Shown: in pieces, positions 1 through 11,866 of the stretch
Numbering within the stretch: position 1 is the first letter of the stretch
How the letters are laid out: each line of letters starts with the position of its first letter
NCBI RefSeq assembly: GCF_020497125.1
Contig: NC_059089.1
Location: 29,406,282 to 29,470,281 of the forward strand
DNA: 64,000 nt
Direction of reading: 5' to 3'
Source: Mauremys mutica
Lineage: Eukaryota; Chordata; Testudines; Geoemydidae
Program-made: the position numbers and the translations under genes
The notes under the pieces: model-generated
Seen by the model: only the letters and a program-made list of their open reading frames with translations
Databases searched by the model: none
Told to the model about the DNA's origin: nothing

Positions 1-169
1 CAGGCACAGTCATAGCAAAATTGCAAGTGTATTTAACCCTCCATTACTCAAATTGTCAATAAACCAGAGCAAGTTTTACACTAGATTTGAATAGGTAATT
101 CAACATTTTACAAAATAGGGAATCTGTTTAGTGAGCTTTAGACCTATTTAACTTTTTCTTCAATCGCAG

Positions 170-256
170 GTGGTTTTGCAGAAGTGTAAAGTCAAATCTC
201 TCATGCATAGTCCTGGGGATTATATTCTTTTAAGTGCAGATAAGTATGAAATCAAG
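170..256 (+). CDS. FBXW2: FBXW2 internal coding exon (third from last)
   Basis: This 87-nt exon encodes 29 residues, including [19 protein letters not shown], which I recognise as a blade of the WD40 propeller of F-box/WD repeat protein 2. It lies between a TCGCAG 3' splice site (ending at 169) and a GTAGGT donor (from 257) and is phase 0 at both ends. FBXW2 is the substrate receptor of an SCF-type (SKP1-CUL1-F-box) ubiquitin ligase. The F-box and the earlier WD repeats lie upstream of the window. Its reading frame continues without change into the next exon at 1071. Confidence 0.85.
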
Positions 257-1070
257 GTAGGTACTGCGTCTGTTTAAATGTGTATCACAGTGCAGAGAAG
301 TATGGTACTTTCTGCATTTAGGGCATGCATTGGAGCTTTTAAGAGCACATAGGATGTGGGAAAAAATCCATTAGTGAAGCATTGTATAGAAGACAAATGG
401 GTCTTTGAAGTTAGTGGTGGTTCTATGCTTTGCTTTATATTTTAAGACTGAATATCAGATGGCTGAGTGTGCATTAAGTGGGTAGCCCTGGGTTTGCTGT
501 AAGGCATAAGTCCAAGTGCCTTCAGCCTCTGCCAACTGCACTCTTGTTGCAAACTCTTCTTCAGTAAGGGGGCTTATAGGTTGGGAGGAGTTCTGATTTT
601 AATAAATAGTTTAGAGTTTCACAATGTTTCTCATAAGTGTGCTCGTTGGGACTTTATTAATCTTCTGTTTGGGTAGAGAAAGTTAATACAGTTAAGAAGA
701 CTAGCAAAAGATTTGGTGAAACATTTGTTGTTGCTAAAACTAGTCTGTTTTCTTGTTCACTTAATCTGTATTCAAGAGATTGAGTATTAACTAAAGAAGC
801 CTCTTCAGTGGAACTCTTCAGGCTTGAATCAATACTACTACTATTCTGTAGACTGAAAGCAAGAAAAACCTGAAAACCAAATACTTTCTATAGTCAGGAA
901 CTCCACTTCCAGAAATTGTCTGAAATATAACTTGTCTAAATTCACTAGTTGTTGGCAGCCCAGAATGACTACCACATAAATAAGTGCAAAGCAATCGCTC
1001 TGCATTCATGTAGCAGTTTACAGCTTGAGATACTTTATAGTATGAAAAAATTGATTTTTTTAAATTGCAG

Positions 1071-1240
1071 ATTTGGCCTATTGGAAGAGAAATAAACTGC
1101 AAATGCTTAAAAACCCTGTCCGTATCGGAAGATCGCAGTATCTCACTGCAGCCCAGACTGCACTTCGATGGTAAATACATAGTGTGCAGTTCAGCTCTAG
1201 GATTGTACCAGTGGGACTTCGCCAGCTATGATATTCTCAG
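1071..1240 (+). CDS. FBXW2: FBXW2 internal coding exon (second from last)
   Basis: This 170-nt exon begins after TTAAATTGCAG and ends before GTAAATC. Read in the frame carried over from the previous exon it is fully open and begins [20 protein letters not shown], then continues through [20 protein letters not shown] to a split Arg codon (AG|G). It forms WD-repeat strands of the FBXW2 propeller; the WD-like YQWD motif is visible near its end. The match to vertebrate FBXW2 as I know it is almost residue for residue. The antisense reading frame at 818-1180 is a shadow. Confidence 0.87.
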
Positions 1241-2111
1241 GTAAATCTTTCAGTTTGAGACTAACTTTGCATGTGAAGCTTTACTGTTGAGGTTTAAAAA
1301 ACAATCTGGTTCAAAACCACTGTGGTAGACTGCAGAGCCATTTGGTGGGACAAAGAAGCATAAGGACCATCCCTCTCGTGGTACTGTTAGGCTTGAGACA
1401 CATCATAAAACACCTCAATTTAATGGAATGATGTAGTCAGATGTCCTGCAAACTGCAGGTGAGGGGGTCAGAGAAGATTAAGTTCTGTTATGGCCTTACT
1501 CTTAATGGTATGCTCAGTCCCAGAATAGTGTTGGCATCCAAAATCATAATTTCCCAAGAATAGGAATTATTATGGAAATACTGAAAGACCTCTTTTGAAG
1601 GATACTAGCTCATTCAGCCAGCTGTGGCGCTAACCCAAAAGAAAAGCAGTTTTACCTTTGTTACCTGCTTTTGGGTAGTTTCACCTCCTAATCTGGCTTC
1701 AGATATATCTTTGTGGGACATTTTCTAATAAGAAGGAATGGACCTAGAGCAGCCTCTTGTGAGGAGTGTGAAGGGGAGACTCCATGTAAGTGAGGGGTTT
1801 CCTCCTGGGAACACTGGGTAAAGTTTTCAGAAGTGCCTCCCTTGTGGAAACTTGTTTTTTTGTTAAGAGAGAGGCTTTAATCTACAGTCATGAAGTTTGA
1901 AATGGGCAATCTTAAATACACAGAGCCTGAACTGGAATTACAGGCCTGGATTAAGGCATATTGGCAGCTCTTTAGAGAAACTAACTACTTCTTCCTTATA
2001 TCATTTTTTCTTTAGACTCCAATTTCTGCTCTCTGTAGATGCATATAGGGGATGAAGTTTAATAATATACAGTGATATCAATTCTGATTTAAACACTGTC
2101 TTGTCTTTCAG

Positions 2112-2400
2112 GGTCATCAAGCCTCCTGATTTTGCAAACTTGTCCTTGCTGGGCTTTGGAGATGTATTTGCCCTATTATTTGATAACAAATATCTGTATA
2201 TAATGGACTTGAGGACAGAAAAATTGATTAGCCGGTGGCCCCTGCCAGAATATAGAAAGTCAAAGAGAGGTTCGAGTTTTTTGGCTGGTGAAATGTCTTG
2301 GCTAAATGGACTAGATGGCCAAAATGACATGGGCCTGGTTTTTGCCACCAGTATGCCAGACCACAGTATTCATTTGGTATTGTGGAAAGAACATGGCTGA
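2112..2400 (+). CDS. FBXW2: FBXW2 terminal coding exon
   Basis: The last coding exon starts after TTGTCTTTCAG, completes the split Arg codon and reads [17 protein letters not shown] through [20 protein letters not shown] to the C-terminus [14 protein letters not shown] and a TGA at 2398-2400. Together with the exons at 170 and 1071 it supplies the C-terminal 181 residues of FBXW2, a protein of about 450 residues in mammals. FBXW2 targets phosphorylated clients such as the placental factor GCM1 for ubiquitination. The exons are intact, with normal splice sites and no lesion. In human the gene lies on 9q33, next to PSMD5. Confidence 0.9.
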
Positions 2401-3840
2401 AGATGTGGCCGGATATTCATGAGTCTGGGGCTGGAAGCAGTGTGTCCATGAAAGAAGACTTTGCATGAACCAAAGTTGCACACCTAATGGTATCATCATG
2501 CAATGCACAATCATTTATTTTTTGTTTTCTAGGGCATTTGGGAGAGATGGGCTTGTTTTGACATAATACAACATAGCATGCTAACAATATTTGCCAATGA
2601 ATTTAATCTGTACTCGGATTTAAGCACACATTTGAGTTTTCTTGACAAAGTATAGATTATAAAAGTTTAAATCACTCAGATCTATCATTTAAGTCTAAAA
2701 TGAAATGGTGTTTGATCTGAAAGACTTCTATATCTTTTGCTGAAAAAGAAGGTGAAGCTACTATCTTGTTATGATAGGCTTTTATACATGTAACATCAAG
2801 TGCTAATCACAGTGCTAAAACCACACCAGTACGTAGAATATTCAGTGCACAACTGCGTGGTTTCCTCAATTATCAGCCTGTTCAGGAACTTGGTTTCTCC
2901 TTATTGTAGTTTTAAACTCTTAGCAACCTGAAGTCAAGGAAGCAGTTACGTCCTTTTGCCACTATCAGAATATTTCTTGATGACAACAATAGCTTGTTTC
3001 CTTTTAAGTAGGGTGCTGTGTTAATGTGATATTCCCTTCCCTTGGCCAGACTGGGGCAAATTCTTAGACATAAGCAGCATAAATAACTGCAGGATTTGAA
3101 CTTGGAGAATTTGTGGGTGATTTTTTCACAGTTCACTGCTGGAGTGGAATTGGCACAGAAATAAACTCTCTTTTCCTGGACAGAATATACAGCACTATAA
3201 AACCAACCTGCAAGTTTAATGTGCCATTGCAGAGTTATTGAATAAATATTTTGTACCATGTGTTGGTCTTTCCTCAGGGACTGAAACATGGAATATTTAT
3301 TTGCACAAAATTCTCCAGCAGTTCATCCAGCATGGCTTTATTAACATTGCATAACTGTTTTCTAGAGTTCGAGTGCCTGAGCACAGTTTAATCCATACAT
3401 TTAGGGAAAACATTAAGGGAAAGGAATTTAAGACCCAGGCAGCAGGCTTTAGGCTCATGCATTGTGCATCAAATGACATCAAAGGGCTGTCTACCATCCA
3501 ATGTAATAATAGTGTGCTAATGAGTATAGAAGTACCTGTTAAATCTGGACTGGAGAAGGAGGATGAAAATTGTGACGTGAATACACCCTGTTTTCATAAA
3601 AGTTCAGGAGTTCTAAACATAAAAGAATAGAACTAAAATAATTCTTTGTACTCTTCTCTGACCAGTTTTAGTAGGCCAGACCACTTTAGAAGATGAAGAT
3701 TTTTAGTAAATATTTTTAATAGTAGGTATTCAAATATTATGCTGAATCTGACTTTTATATTTAAAAACTGTATCCATCATTACCTGACTCCTATACTTTA
3801 GAACTGCATTTCTACATTTTGAAAATAAAATTTCCCCTCC
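2401..3840 (+). other. FBXW2: FBXW2 3' untranslated region (probable)
   Basis: No repeat family or open gene is recognisable between the FBXW2 stop codon and about 3840. Canonical AATAAA hexamers lie at 3241-3246 and 3824-3829, so transcripts could end near 3265 or 3850. The short open frames here (2912-3289 minus, 3373-3630 plus) lack gene-like features. The extent is inferred from the hexamers only. Confidence 0.55.
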
Positions 3841-3899
3841 ATGTCTATTTTTACACTACTTCTAAATATAAGGCTGCTTGAAGATTAATGACTCTGTCC

Positions 3900-4170
3900 T
3901 TTACCTAACACACTTACATGGCTCCGATCACTGTAATAGCTAAGCATTTCAATGTACATATCCTCACATCACCCATTGGGTAGGGCAGTATAATAATTCC
4001 TTTTTCACAGATGGGGAACTGAGGACCAGAGCTTCAAAAGTGTTTAAACACCTCACTCCCATAGATTTCAATCAGGGTTACATACCTACATATCTTTGAG
4101 GATCTGGAGCTAATTGACTTGGGAAGTCACACACAAAAAGAGAATTGATCCCAGGTGTTTAAAACCAGGG
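3900..4170. repeat. Old MIR/CORE-type SINE
   Basis: The segment contains 'TTTTTCACAGATGGGGAACT' followed by 'GAGGACCAGAGCTTCAAAAG', the typical MIR core, and later 'GATCCCAGGTGTTTAAAACC'. It is diverged and has no clear target duplication. Boundaries are approximate. Confidence 0.6.
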
Positions 4171-4599
4171 TCCTAACACATTCACTGCTTTATAATGGTA
4201 ACTTGTTTTTGTTGAGACTGGTTAAAATACAAAACTTGATTGCAGCTGTAGTGAGGAGTGATGTTTGTTGTCAGTAGCTACCAGGGTGGTGCTCTGCTCT
4301 TGTTTGATGATGATAACAGTTGGCTGCGTGTGTGTTCCCCCTGTGTGCTGCCCTGGCTCTGCGCAGATAGCTGACACAGCAAATCCTGAGAGAACCCCCA
4401 AAGACCACAGACTCTAGTAAGGTAGGAAGGAACCCGAGCCAAGTTTACTGTCAAACGAAGCACAGTAATAGTTTCTTATAGACTCTACAGGACATATTAT
4501 GAATATGTGCCCCCTGGCAATGGACACAGCTCAGTCAGAGGCGGGACTTTCCACTGCCCCCTAGGCTGGACAAAGATACGCACTCCAGGACTTACTTTT

Positions 4600-5290
4600 A
4601 TACAGTGTGATAGACCCAGGCCAGTTGGGTATAGCAGAAGGCAGATATACTGGCCACTGGATTAACAGTTTTCTGTTCCCTGACTGACCAGAGCAGGGGC
4701 TGCTCCAGGCTAATGAGAACACCTGACTCTAATTAACCTGTAATGAGTCAGGTGAGGCCATTCAGTTAATGTGTCCACCTGACTCTAATTAAGGCCCTGC
4801 TGATACTATACAAAGGGCTCACTCCAGTCAGGCAGAGGAGAGGAAGTGTGGCTGAAGGGCTGGTTACTGAAGACACCCTCAAACCATCATTAAAGGAGCC
4901 CTAAGGTAAGGGAGAAGCAGGAGAGCTGTGGGGAAGTGGTCCAGGGAAATGTAGCAACTCTGGCAGTGAAAGGTTGGCTGCCAACAACTGCTACCATTAG
5001 GGTCCCTGGGCTGGAACCCGGAGTAGAGGGCAGGCCCAGGTTCCCCCCAACCCACCACTACAGGAACAGCTCCTGGGAGGGGAAGTCAGGTCCCTGTCAG
5101 GACAGGAGGCTGAACAGAGACTGGGAGTTCTCTCACCAACCTCCTTGCAGGCCTATGATGAAAAGAGAGAGAAGGGCTACGTGGAGGGTCACAGTGAGCC
5201 ACTGAGGCTATCATAAACCGCCTAAAAGCGCAGGACCCACAGGAGCAAGGTCAGAGCTCTGCCACAACAGTTACAGGACAGATTACTCAT
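4600..5290 (+). repeat. Possible LTR-type remnant, unclassified
   Basis: A promoter-like ACTATACAAAGGGCTC (about 4807) follows an internal duplication of 'ACCTGACTCTAATTAA' (about 4720 and 4780), and is followed by a GC-richer transcribed-looking region. This resembles the U3-R part of an LTR. I could not find both ends or a target duplication, so the class is a guess. Confidence 0.25.
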
Positions 5291-7628
5291 CCCTCCTGAC
5301 ATATTGAGGTACAGCCCTTTGGCTCATGAGGGTGCTGTCTTCCCTTTGATCATGTTGTTCCAGACAAACACATCTATCCATCCTGCTGTCCTGTCTTTAA
5401 GATGCACCTGCCTGTTCCTTGTTATGTCTATGGAGTGTCCTGATGTCATCTTGGCACAAGCTCCTCTTCTTGCCACTTCTGTGAGTGAGGCCTGCCTCTG
5501 GCTCACAGCCCAGCTTTTGCTTAGCAATGCCTGGAAGTACTTTGGTTCAGGCTTCAGGCCTCAGACTACGCCTCTGACAAGAGTTTATATTTCAGGGCCT
5601 CATCTTACTACAATGTTCTCTTTTTTGGGGACACTTCACATGGTTGTGACAAGCACATGGTCAGCTAATCACCACAGCTAATGAGGTGAAACAAAATATG
5701 GGTGAATTTAGTCATGGTGTCATATGACATTTTGGAAGACAAAATGGGCCTGTAGTGTATCCTACCTTTTTCCCACCAAGTAGAAAGCACTCAACTAGAA
5801 TGGGACAGTGAAAAAAGCACCACTGCAAAAGTATTACATTAAAGTGAGTATTAAGGCCAGTATAAGTGTAGGACCAATCTCTTAACTTTATGCAGTGTAC
5901 CTATTCAATGGTTGTCTTGAATTTAGTTGAGCAACTAACTATAGATTCTTTATGCACTAGCACAGCCACGCTGCCAGATACTTGACTCACTTAGACAAAT
6001 AGAAAGGGTGTTAGTGGGATACCTCAATCTAATCAGCTAGTGCTTTACAGAACAGCTAAGCCATCAGAGCTAACCCAAGTCAAACTAAAGGGATATCCTG
6101 CTTGCTTGATAGAGGTCTATGTATGACTATTCAAGAAGCACATTATTGCTATTGATAACTTGCTACCATTCACTTTAGGCAGTGCTCAAACACCACCAAA
6201 ACACGAGGGAGTTGCTTATTATTGTACCACCTTCTATCCTTCCCTTGTCCTGCGTCCTCCCCACCCTCCATACACTATCTGGGCCTACAAGGGTTTGTCT
6301 AATTAGTGGTGCAGCACTATGAGCTGAGGATGAAGAAGTCTCCCTCACAGAAATACCATAATGGTGACATAGTGAAGAGCAGTATGAACAAAACAATAAT
6401 GCTTATCTATTGCTATAATGTTTATTTTGATGGACTATATGTAAAATACTGATTTAGCCTCATTTTGAAAAGATCAACCACCAAAATGACAGAGTATCAA
6501 GTAGTTAATTCAATCATTTATAGTGGGAACCCAAAAGTGTAATATAAGAGTCAAATTAAAAACTACTGAATGAAAGCCTAAATGCTATATGGAAACCCTG
6601 TATGAGTAAAACCCCTTCTCTAATGCCCCAATCCTGCAGTCTGTTCTGTGACAATAGATTGCTGCACGTCCACAAAAGCTCACTGATAAGGAACTGAATG
6701 TGGATGTAAAGGTTTGGTTGGGCAGATCAGAATGTCAGACTGCACCCTAAGGTTATTTATAGAAATCAAAGATAACCTGTCTCCCACCCTAAGTGGTAGA
6801 TAACAGGGAGTCACCACTACCTAACAATGTTTCCAGAAGTTTCCTCAGTAAGGAGGGCCCTTCTGCATGAGGAACAGATTTGGCTTTTGGTATCTTAGCA
6901 TACAAAACATGTCACCACTATCACTATTAATAAAGCATGAATGAACACATTAGTAAACAAGTAACTAGTTTAAAAAAAATACAGTAGTACAGGTTAATTC
7001 AAAGGAGCAACACAATAGATCTTACCAGATTTACAAAAAAATAGAATCCAGCTAATAACTGTTTCTTCATAATAAGATGAAAGATCATGGAAAACTGAAC
7101 GCAGCTTCAGCATGAAACAGTCTCTTCTCCTCCACCTAGAAACAAAACAGCCTTCCTTTCAAATAACTGCTGCGTACCAACTTTTGCTCCTCAAAAGCTG
7201 TCTGTGAGGTCCCCTGCACACAGCTGAGACCAATTAACATTTGTAGGCAACTAGGGTGTAGCCTGATTTGGGGTGGGTTAGTAGGGTTGGTGTAATTTAT
7301 CCATTTAATTTTATTTTATTTGATTAATTAATTTGTAGTAATAATAATAATTGGATATTAATTAGTATGGTTTTGGCTCGCCAATATATTTGATCAGAAG
7401 ATAAAGTTCGTCCTGAATCAGGCTTCACAGAGTTTATAAAAGGAACTTCGGGGTATATGACAGGAACTTACACAGACAGATATAGTCATAAAGATGTTTT
7501 ATTAAAATCAATGAAACAATAAATGTTAAAACAGTTCAAGATTACAAAGTTACAAAATATCACAGTTCTTTAAGAGAGAGATTTATGATAATACACTGTT
7601 TGCCTTAGTACCTCAGGCCTTTTGATCA
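5291..7628. other. Intergenic, nothing recognised
   Basis: No coding exon, RNA gene or repeat family is recognisable. The sequence is AT-rich with ordinary complexity. The longest open frame (5304-5681, plus, 125 codons) shows no protein motif and is not supported by splice sites. Confidence 0.5.
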
Positions 7629-7933
7629 CCATGCATTAAGAACATAAGAATGGCCACACTGGGTCAGACCAATGGTCCATCTAGCCCTGTATCTTGTCTT
7701 CCAACAGGGGCCAGTGGCAGATGCTTCAGAGGAAATGAACATAACAGGACAACTGAGTGATCCATCCCATTGTCTAGTCAGACCTTTTGCCAGTCAGAGG
7801 CTTAGGGACACTCAGAGCATAAGGTTGCATCCCTGACCATCTCGGCTTTCAGAGACTGCTACCATGGAGGTTCTGAACTTTAATTTCTTAGCTAGCAGCA
7901 TAAATTAGTCCTCAAGGATTTCTCTCCTACATT
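7629..7933 (-). mobile_element. CR1-clade LINE, 3' end fragment
   Basis: The plus strand starts 'AAGAACATAAGAATGGCC' and continues 'GGGTCAGACCAATGGTCCAT', the reverse complement of the turtle-type CR1 3' terminus that ends in TTCTTATG repeats. The fragment is 5'-truncated to about 300 bp. It points away from the CR1 copy that starts at 8202, so the two 3' ends face outward with a hAT element between them. Confidence 0.75.
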
Positions 7934-7941
7934 TCCTAGGT

Positions 7942-8193
7942 CAGTGGTCACCAACCCGTTGATAGCGATCTACTGGTCGATCCTGGAGACTCTCCCAGTC
8001 GATCATGATCTCCGCCTGCAGTGGTGCTGCCTGCTGCTAAGGCAGGCTCCCTGCCTGCTGCGGCCCCCATGCCACTCTCAGAAGTGGCCAGCATGCCTCG
8101 GCGGCAGGGGGCAGGGCTCTCCATGCGCTGCTCCTGCCTGAAGGCAACTGGGTTGCCCTTAAATTCAAAAAGTGATCTTGGTGGAGATCAAAG
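7942..8193. mobile_element. hAT-type non-autonomous element
   Basis: The element opens with CAGTGGTCACCAACC and contains 'GCGATCTACTGGTCGATC', typical of a hAT-derived family. It is flanked by a near-perfect 8-bp duplication, TCCTAGGT (7934-7941) and CCCTAGGT (8194-8201). The right terminal inverted repeat is degraded. It has no coding capacity. Confidence 0.5.
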
Positions 8194-8201
8194 CCCTAGG
8201 T

Positions 8202-10328
8202 CATTGGTACATGTACCAATGTAAAAGAAGCAGTGAGAGAGAAAAAGACTTCCTTTAAAAAGTGGAAGTCAAATCCTAGTGAGTCAAATAGAAAGGAGCA
8301 CAAACACTGCCAACTTAAGTGCAAGAGTGTAATAAGAAAAGCCAAAGAGGAGTTTGAAGAACGGCTAGCCAAACACTCCAAAGGTAATAACAAAATGTTT
8401 TTTAAGTACATCAGAAGCAGGAAGCCTGCTAAACAACCAGTGGGGCCCCTTGACGATCAAAATTCAAAAGGAGCGCTTAAAGATGATAAAGTCATTGCGG
8501 AGAAACTAAATGGATTCTTTGCTTCAGTCTTCACGGCTGAGGATGTTAGGGAGATTCCCAAACCTGAGCTGGCTTTTGTAGGTGACAAATCTGAGGAACT
8601 GTCACAGATTGAAGTGTCACTAGAGGAGGTTTTGGAATTAATTGATAAACTCAACATTAACAAGTCACTGGGACCAGATGGCATTCACCCAAGAGTTCTG
8701 AAAGAACTCAAATGTGAAGTTGCGGAACTATTAACTAAGGTTTGTAACCTGTCCTTCAAATCGGCTTCGGTACCCAATGACTGGAAGTTAGCTAATGTAA
8801 TGCCAATATTTAAAAAGGGCTCTAGGGGTGATCCCGGCAATTACAGACCGGTAAGTCTAACGTCGGTACCGGGCAAATTAGTTGAAACAATAGTAAAGAA
8901 TAAAATTGTCAGACACATAGAAAAACATAAACTGTTGAGCAATAGTCAACATGGTTTCTGTAAAGGGAAATTGTGTCTTACTAATCTATTAGAGTTCTTT
9001 GAAGGGGTCAACAAACATGTGGACAAGGGGGATCCGGTGGACATAGTGTACTTAGATTTCCAGAAAGCCTTTGACAAGGTCCCTCACCAAAGGCTCTTAC
9101 GTAAATTAAGCTGTCATGGGATAAAAGGAAAGGTCCTTTCATGGATTGAGAACTGGTTAAAGGCCAGGGAACAAAGGGTAGGAATTAATGGTAAATTCTC
9201 AGACTGGAGAGGGGTAACTAGTGGTGTTCCCCAAGGGTCAGTCCTAGGACCAATCCTATTCAATTTATTCATAAATGATCTGGAGAAAGGGATAAACAGT
9301 GAGGTGGCAAAGTTTGCAGATGATACTAAACTTCTCAAGATAGTTAAGACCAAAGCAGATTGTGAAGAACTTCAAAAAGATCTCACAAAACTAAGTGATT
9401 GGGCAACAAAATGGCAAATGAAATTTAATGTGGATAAATGTAAAGTAAAGCACATTGGAAAAAATAACCCCAACTATACATACAACATGATGGGGGGCTA
9501 ATTTAGCTACAACGAGTCAGGAAAAAGATCTTGGAGTTATCGTGGATAGTTCTCTGAAGATGTCCATGCAGTGTGCAGAGGCAGTCAAAAAAGCAAACAG
9601 GATGTTAGGAATCATTAAAAAGGGGATAGAGAATAAGACTGAGAATTTATTACTGCCCTTATATAAATCCATGGTACGCCCACATCTCGAATACTGTGTA
9701 CAGATGTGGTCTCCTCACCTCAAAAAAGATATTCTAGCACTAGAAAAGGTTCAGAAAAGAGCAACTAAAATGATTAGGGGTTTAGAGAGGGTCCCATATG
9801 AGGAAAGATTAAAGAGGCTAGGACTCTTCAGTTTGGAAAAGAAAAGACTAAGGGGGGACATGATAGAGGTATATAAAATCATGAGTGATGTTGAGAAAGT
9901 GGATAAGGAAAAGTTATTTACTTATTCCCATAATACAAGAACTAGGGGTCACCAAATGAAATTAATAGGCAGCAGGTTTAAAACAAATAAAAGGAAGTTC
10001 TTCTTCACGCAGCGCACAGTCAACTTGTGGAACTCCTTACCTGAGGAGGTTGTGAAGGCTAGGACTATAACAATGTTTAAAAAGGGACTGGATAAATTCA
10101 TGGTGGCTAAGTCCATAAATGGCTATTAGCCAGGATGGGTAAGAATGGTGTCCCTAGCCTCTGTTCGTCAGAGGATGGAGATGGATGGCAGGAGAGAGAT
10201 CACTTGATCATTGCCTGTTAGATTCAATCCCTTAGGGGCATCTGGCATTGGCCACTGTCGGTAGACAGATACTGGGCTAGATGGACTTTTGGTCTGACCC
10301 GGTACGGCCTTTCTTATGTTCTTATGTA
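8202..10328 (+). mobile_element. CR1-clade LINE, 5'-truncated, with 3' end
   Basis: A 2.1-kb LINE copy that lacks ORF1 and the endonuclease. It retains the reverse transcriptase and C-terminal domains and the 3' UTR, and ends with 'TTCTTATGTTCTTATGT' at 10312-10328. The 3' UTR shares 'GGTCTGACCCGGTACGGCC' with the fragments at 7629 and 29503. Divergence is moderate and the reading frame is broken once, so it is probably a young-to-middle-aged dead copy. Confidence 0.88.
8233..10129 (+). pseudogene. CR1 ORF2 reverse transcriptase (frameshifted)
   Basis: Two frames together cover most of a CR1 reverse transcriptase. Frame one (8233-9501) has SLGPDGIHPRVLKEL, GNYRPVSLTSVPGK, QHGFCKGK, VYLDFQKAFDKVPH, GVPQGSVLGPILFNLFINDL and the catalytic FADDTKL box. 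Frame two (9542-10129) has the C-terminal 'thumb' region with [15 protein letters not shown] and [11 protein letters not shown], ending at TAG. The frames part at a run of six G (about 9491-9496), where the sister copy near 30830 has one fewer, so a single-base gain explains the break. The protein would copy its own RNA at a nicked target; here it is inactive. The apurinic endonuclease is missing. Confidence 0.9.
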
Positions 10329-10471
10329 CAACCCCCCAGCTCCTCCCTTGCACAGCACATAACACTGCCTAGATGTCCTGTGAGATCTGCAACCTTCACA
10401 CTCAGCTAGCAATTCACCATGTGGTTTTTCCATTCATCACAAACCCAACTATCTATATTTTTAATAATCAA

Positions 10472-10688
10472 CAAAGAATCCTGTGGCACCTTATAGACTA
10501 ACAGACGTTTTGCAGCATGAGCTTTCGTGGGTGAATACCCACTTCTTCGGATGCAAGAAGTTGCATCCGAAGAAGTGGGTATTCACCCACGAAAGCTCAT
10601 GCTGCAAAACGTCTGTTAGTCTATAAGGTGCCACAGGATTCTTTGCTGCTTCTACAGAACCAGACTAACACGGCTACCCCTCTGATAC
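10472..10688 (-). mobile_element. Fold-back retroposon with 85-bp perfect arms
   Basis: Bases 10472-10556 and 10561-10645 are exact reverse complements (85 of 85) with a GAAG loop. A single-copy tail (10646-10688) contains 'CAGACTAACACGGCTACCCC'. The whole is flanked by a 12-bp duplication, TTTAATAATCAA (10460-10471 and 10689-10700), so it arrived as a unit by target-primed insertion. Related fold-backs lie at 28716-28926 and 35896-36074. No pol III boxes or coding region are evident. Confidence 0.85.
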
Positions 10689-10700
10689 TTTAATAATCAA

Positions 10701-11866
10701 ATCCTTCATTACTATTTCTGTCTCTTCCTAATAACTTCCCTCAGAGAGGTATCCTCAGTGCAGGAGGATACCGTGATATCATCTGGAAGGAGGGTCCCAA
10801 CTATGGTCTGCTCCATCTTGATGTTCTCCTTCCCCAAGACTTTCATCCTCCTTAACACCAAAGAGGCTGTCAGACTAGGGATGGGACTGCTCTGCTGTGC
10901 CCCAGAAAGTGCCATCTATGTACCTATGTCTCCCTTAGCTCTGCCAATTCAGTCACTCTGGTCTCCAGAGCCCATACTCAGTCTGAGGGCTATGAGCTGC
11001 TTGCACCAAACGTACACATATGACACCTGCCCACTGGGCAGGTAATTATACATACTGCCTTCAGTGCAATAAACTTGATAGTTCCCACTCTGCAGCTGGA
11101 CTGCTGCCTGCATTATTTTTATTTTTGCAGGGGTTTTTTTTTTTGGTGTATGTATGGTTGTTCTTTGTGTGGGCAGGTAGGTGGGGTGGGGGTTATTGGC
11201 CTAAGCTTAGAGAATGGTTATTAGGTATATCTGGCTTTCACACTCCCAGCAAAACTCCCTCCTTGCTGCTCCTGTTCACTAGCTCTTCTGGTCACTTACG
11301 AGTTGGCTTTTTAAACCCTTCTTCTCCTGGAGTTAGCCCTGCCCCGTTGTCAAGGGATCCTAAAGGAATTAGGTGCCACACAAACTTTCTTTGACTGCGA
11401 TAGTATCCAACCTCAGAATGTTGGCAGGTTTGTTGGACAGCGGATGTGAAAAAATCAAGATTTACCTAACCTTTCTAATCACTTGCATCATCACTTCCAA
11501 CACCCTGACCAACGGCTCAGACAGCTGTTAGTGTAGGGAAGATGTTGCCCATTTCTACTGTCTCTAGGCTCTCATGTTTCACTCAGTTTAATAGCAGTAG
11601 AGAATTAATTGAAGTGATTTGAGTCTTTTTCACAGCTTCATATGTCATTGTAGATTACCACAAGGTCCCACATGCTTTAGATCACTGGTAAATGTATTTA
11701 TCATTATCTGATTTCTTCACTGATTGTTGTCTTGTCTGCATGGGACTTTTTATATGCACATTATCTGTAACTTGGGTCTCCCGCAAGTGCTGTTTCCAGT
11801 ATCCTCTCTATATATATTGGTAATCCATACACTGCCCGTCCCTCCCTCCTGTCTCATTCTCTGTAC
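10701..11866. other. Intergenic, nothing recognised
   Basis: No exon, RNA gene or known repeat is visible between the fold-back element and the GT92 stop codon. Part of it probably forms the 3' UTR of the minus-strand GT92 gene, but no clear AATAAA on that strand was identified. Confidence 0.4.

Noticed and set aside
2001..2348. Minus-strand frame of 115 codons
   Set aside because: It is antisense to the last FBXW2 exon, whose plus-strand reading is clear.
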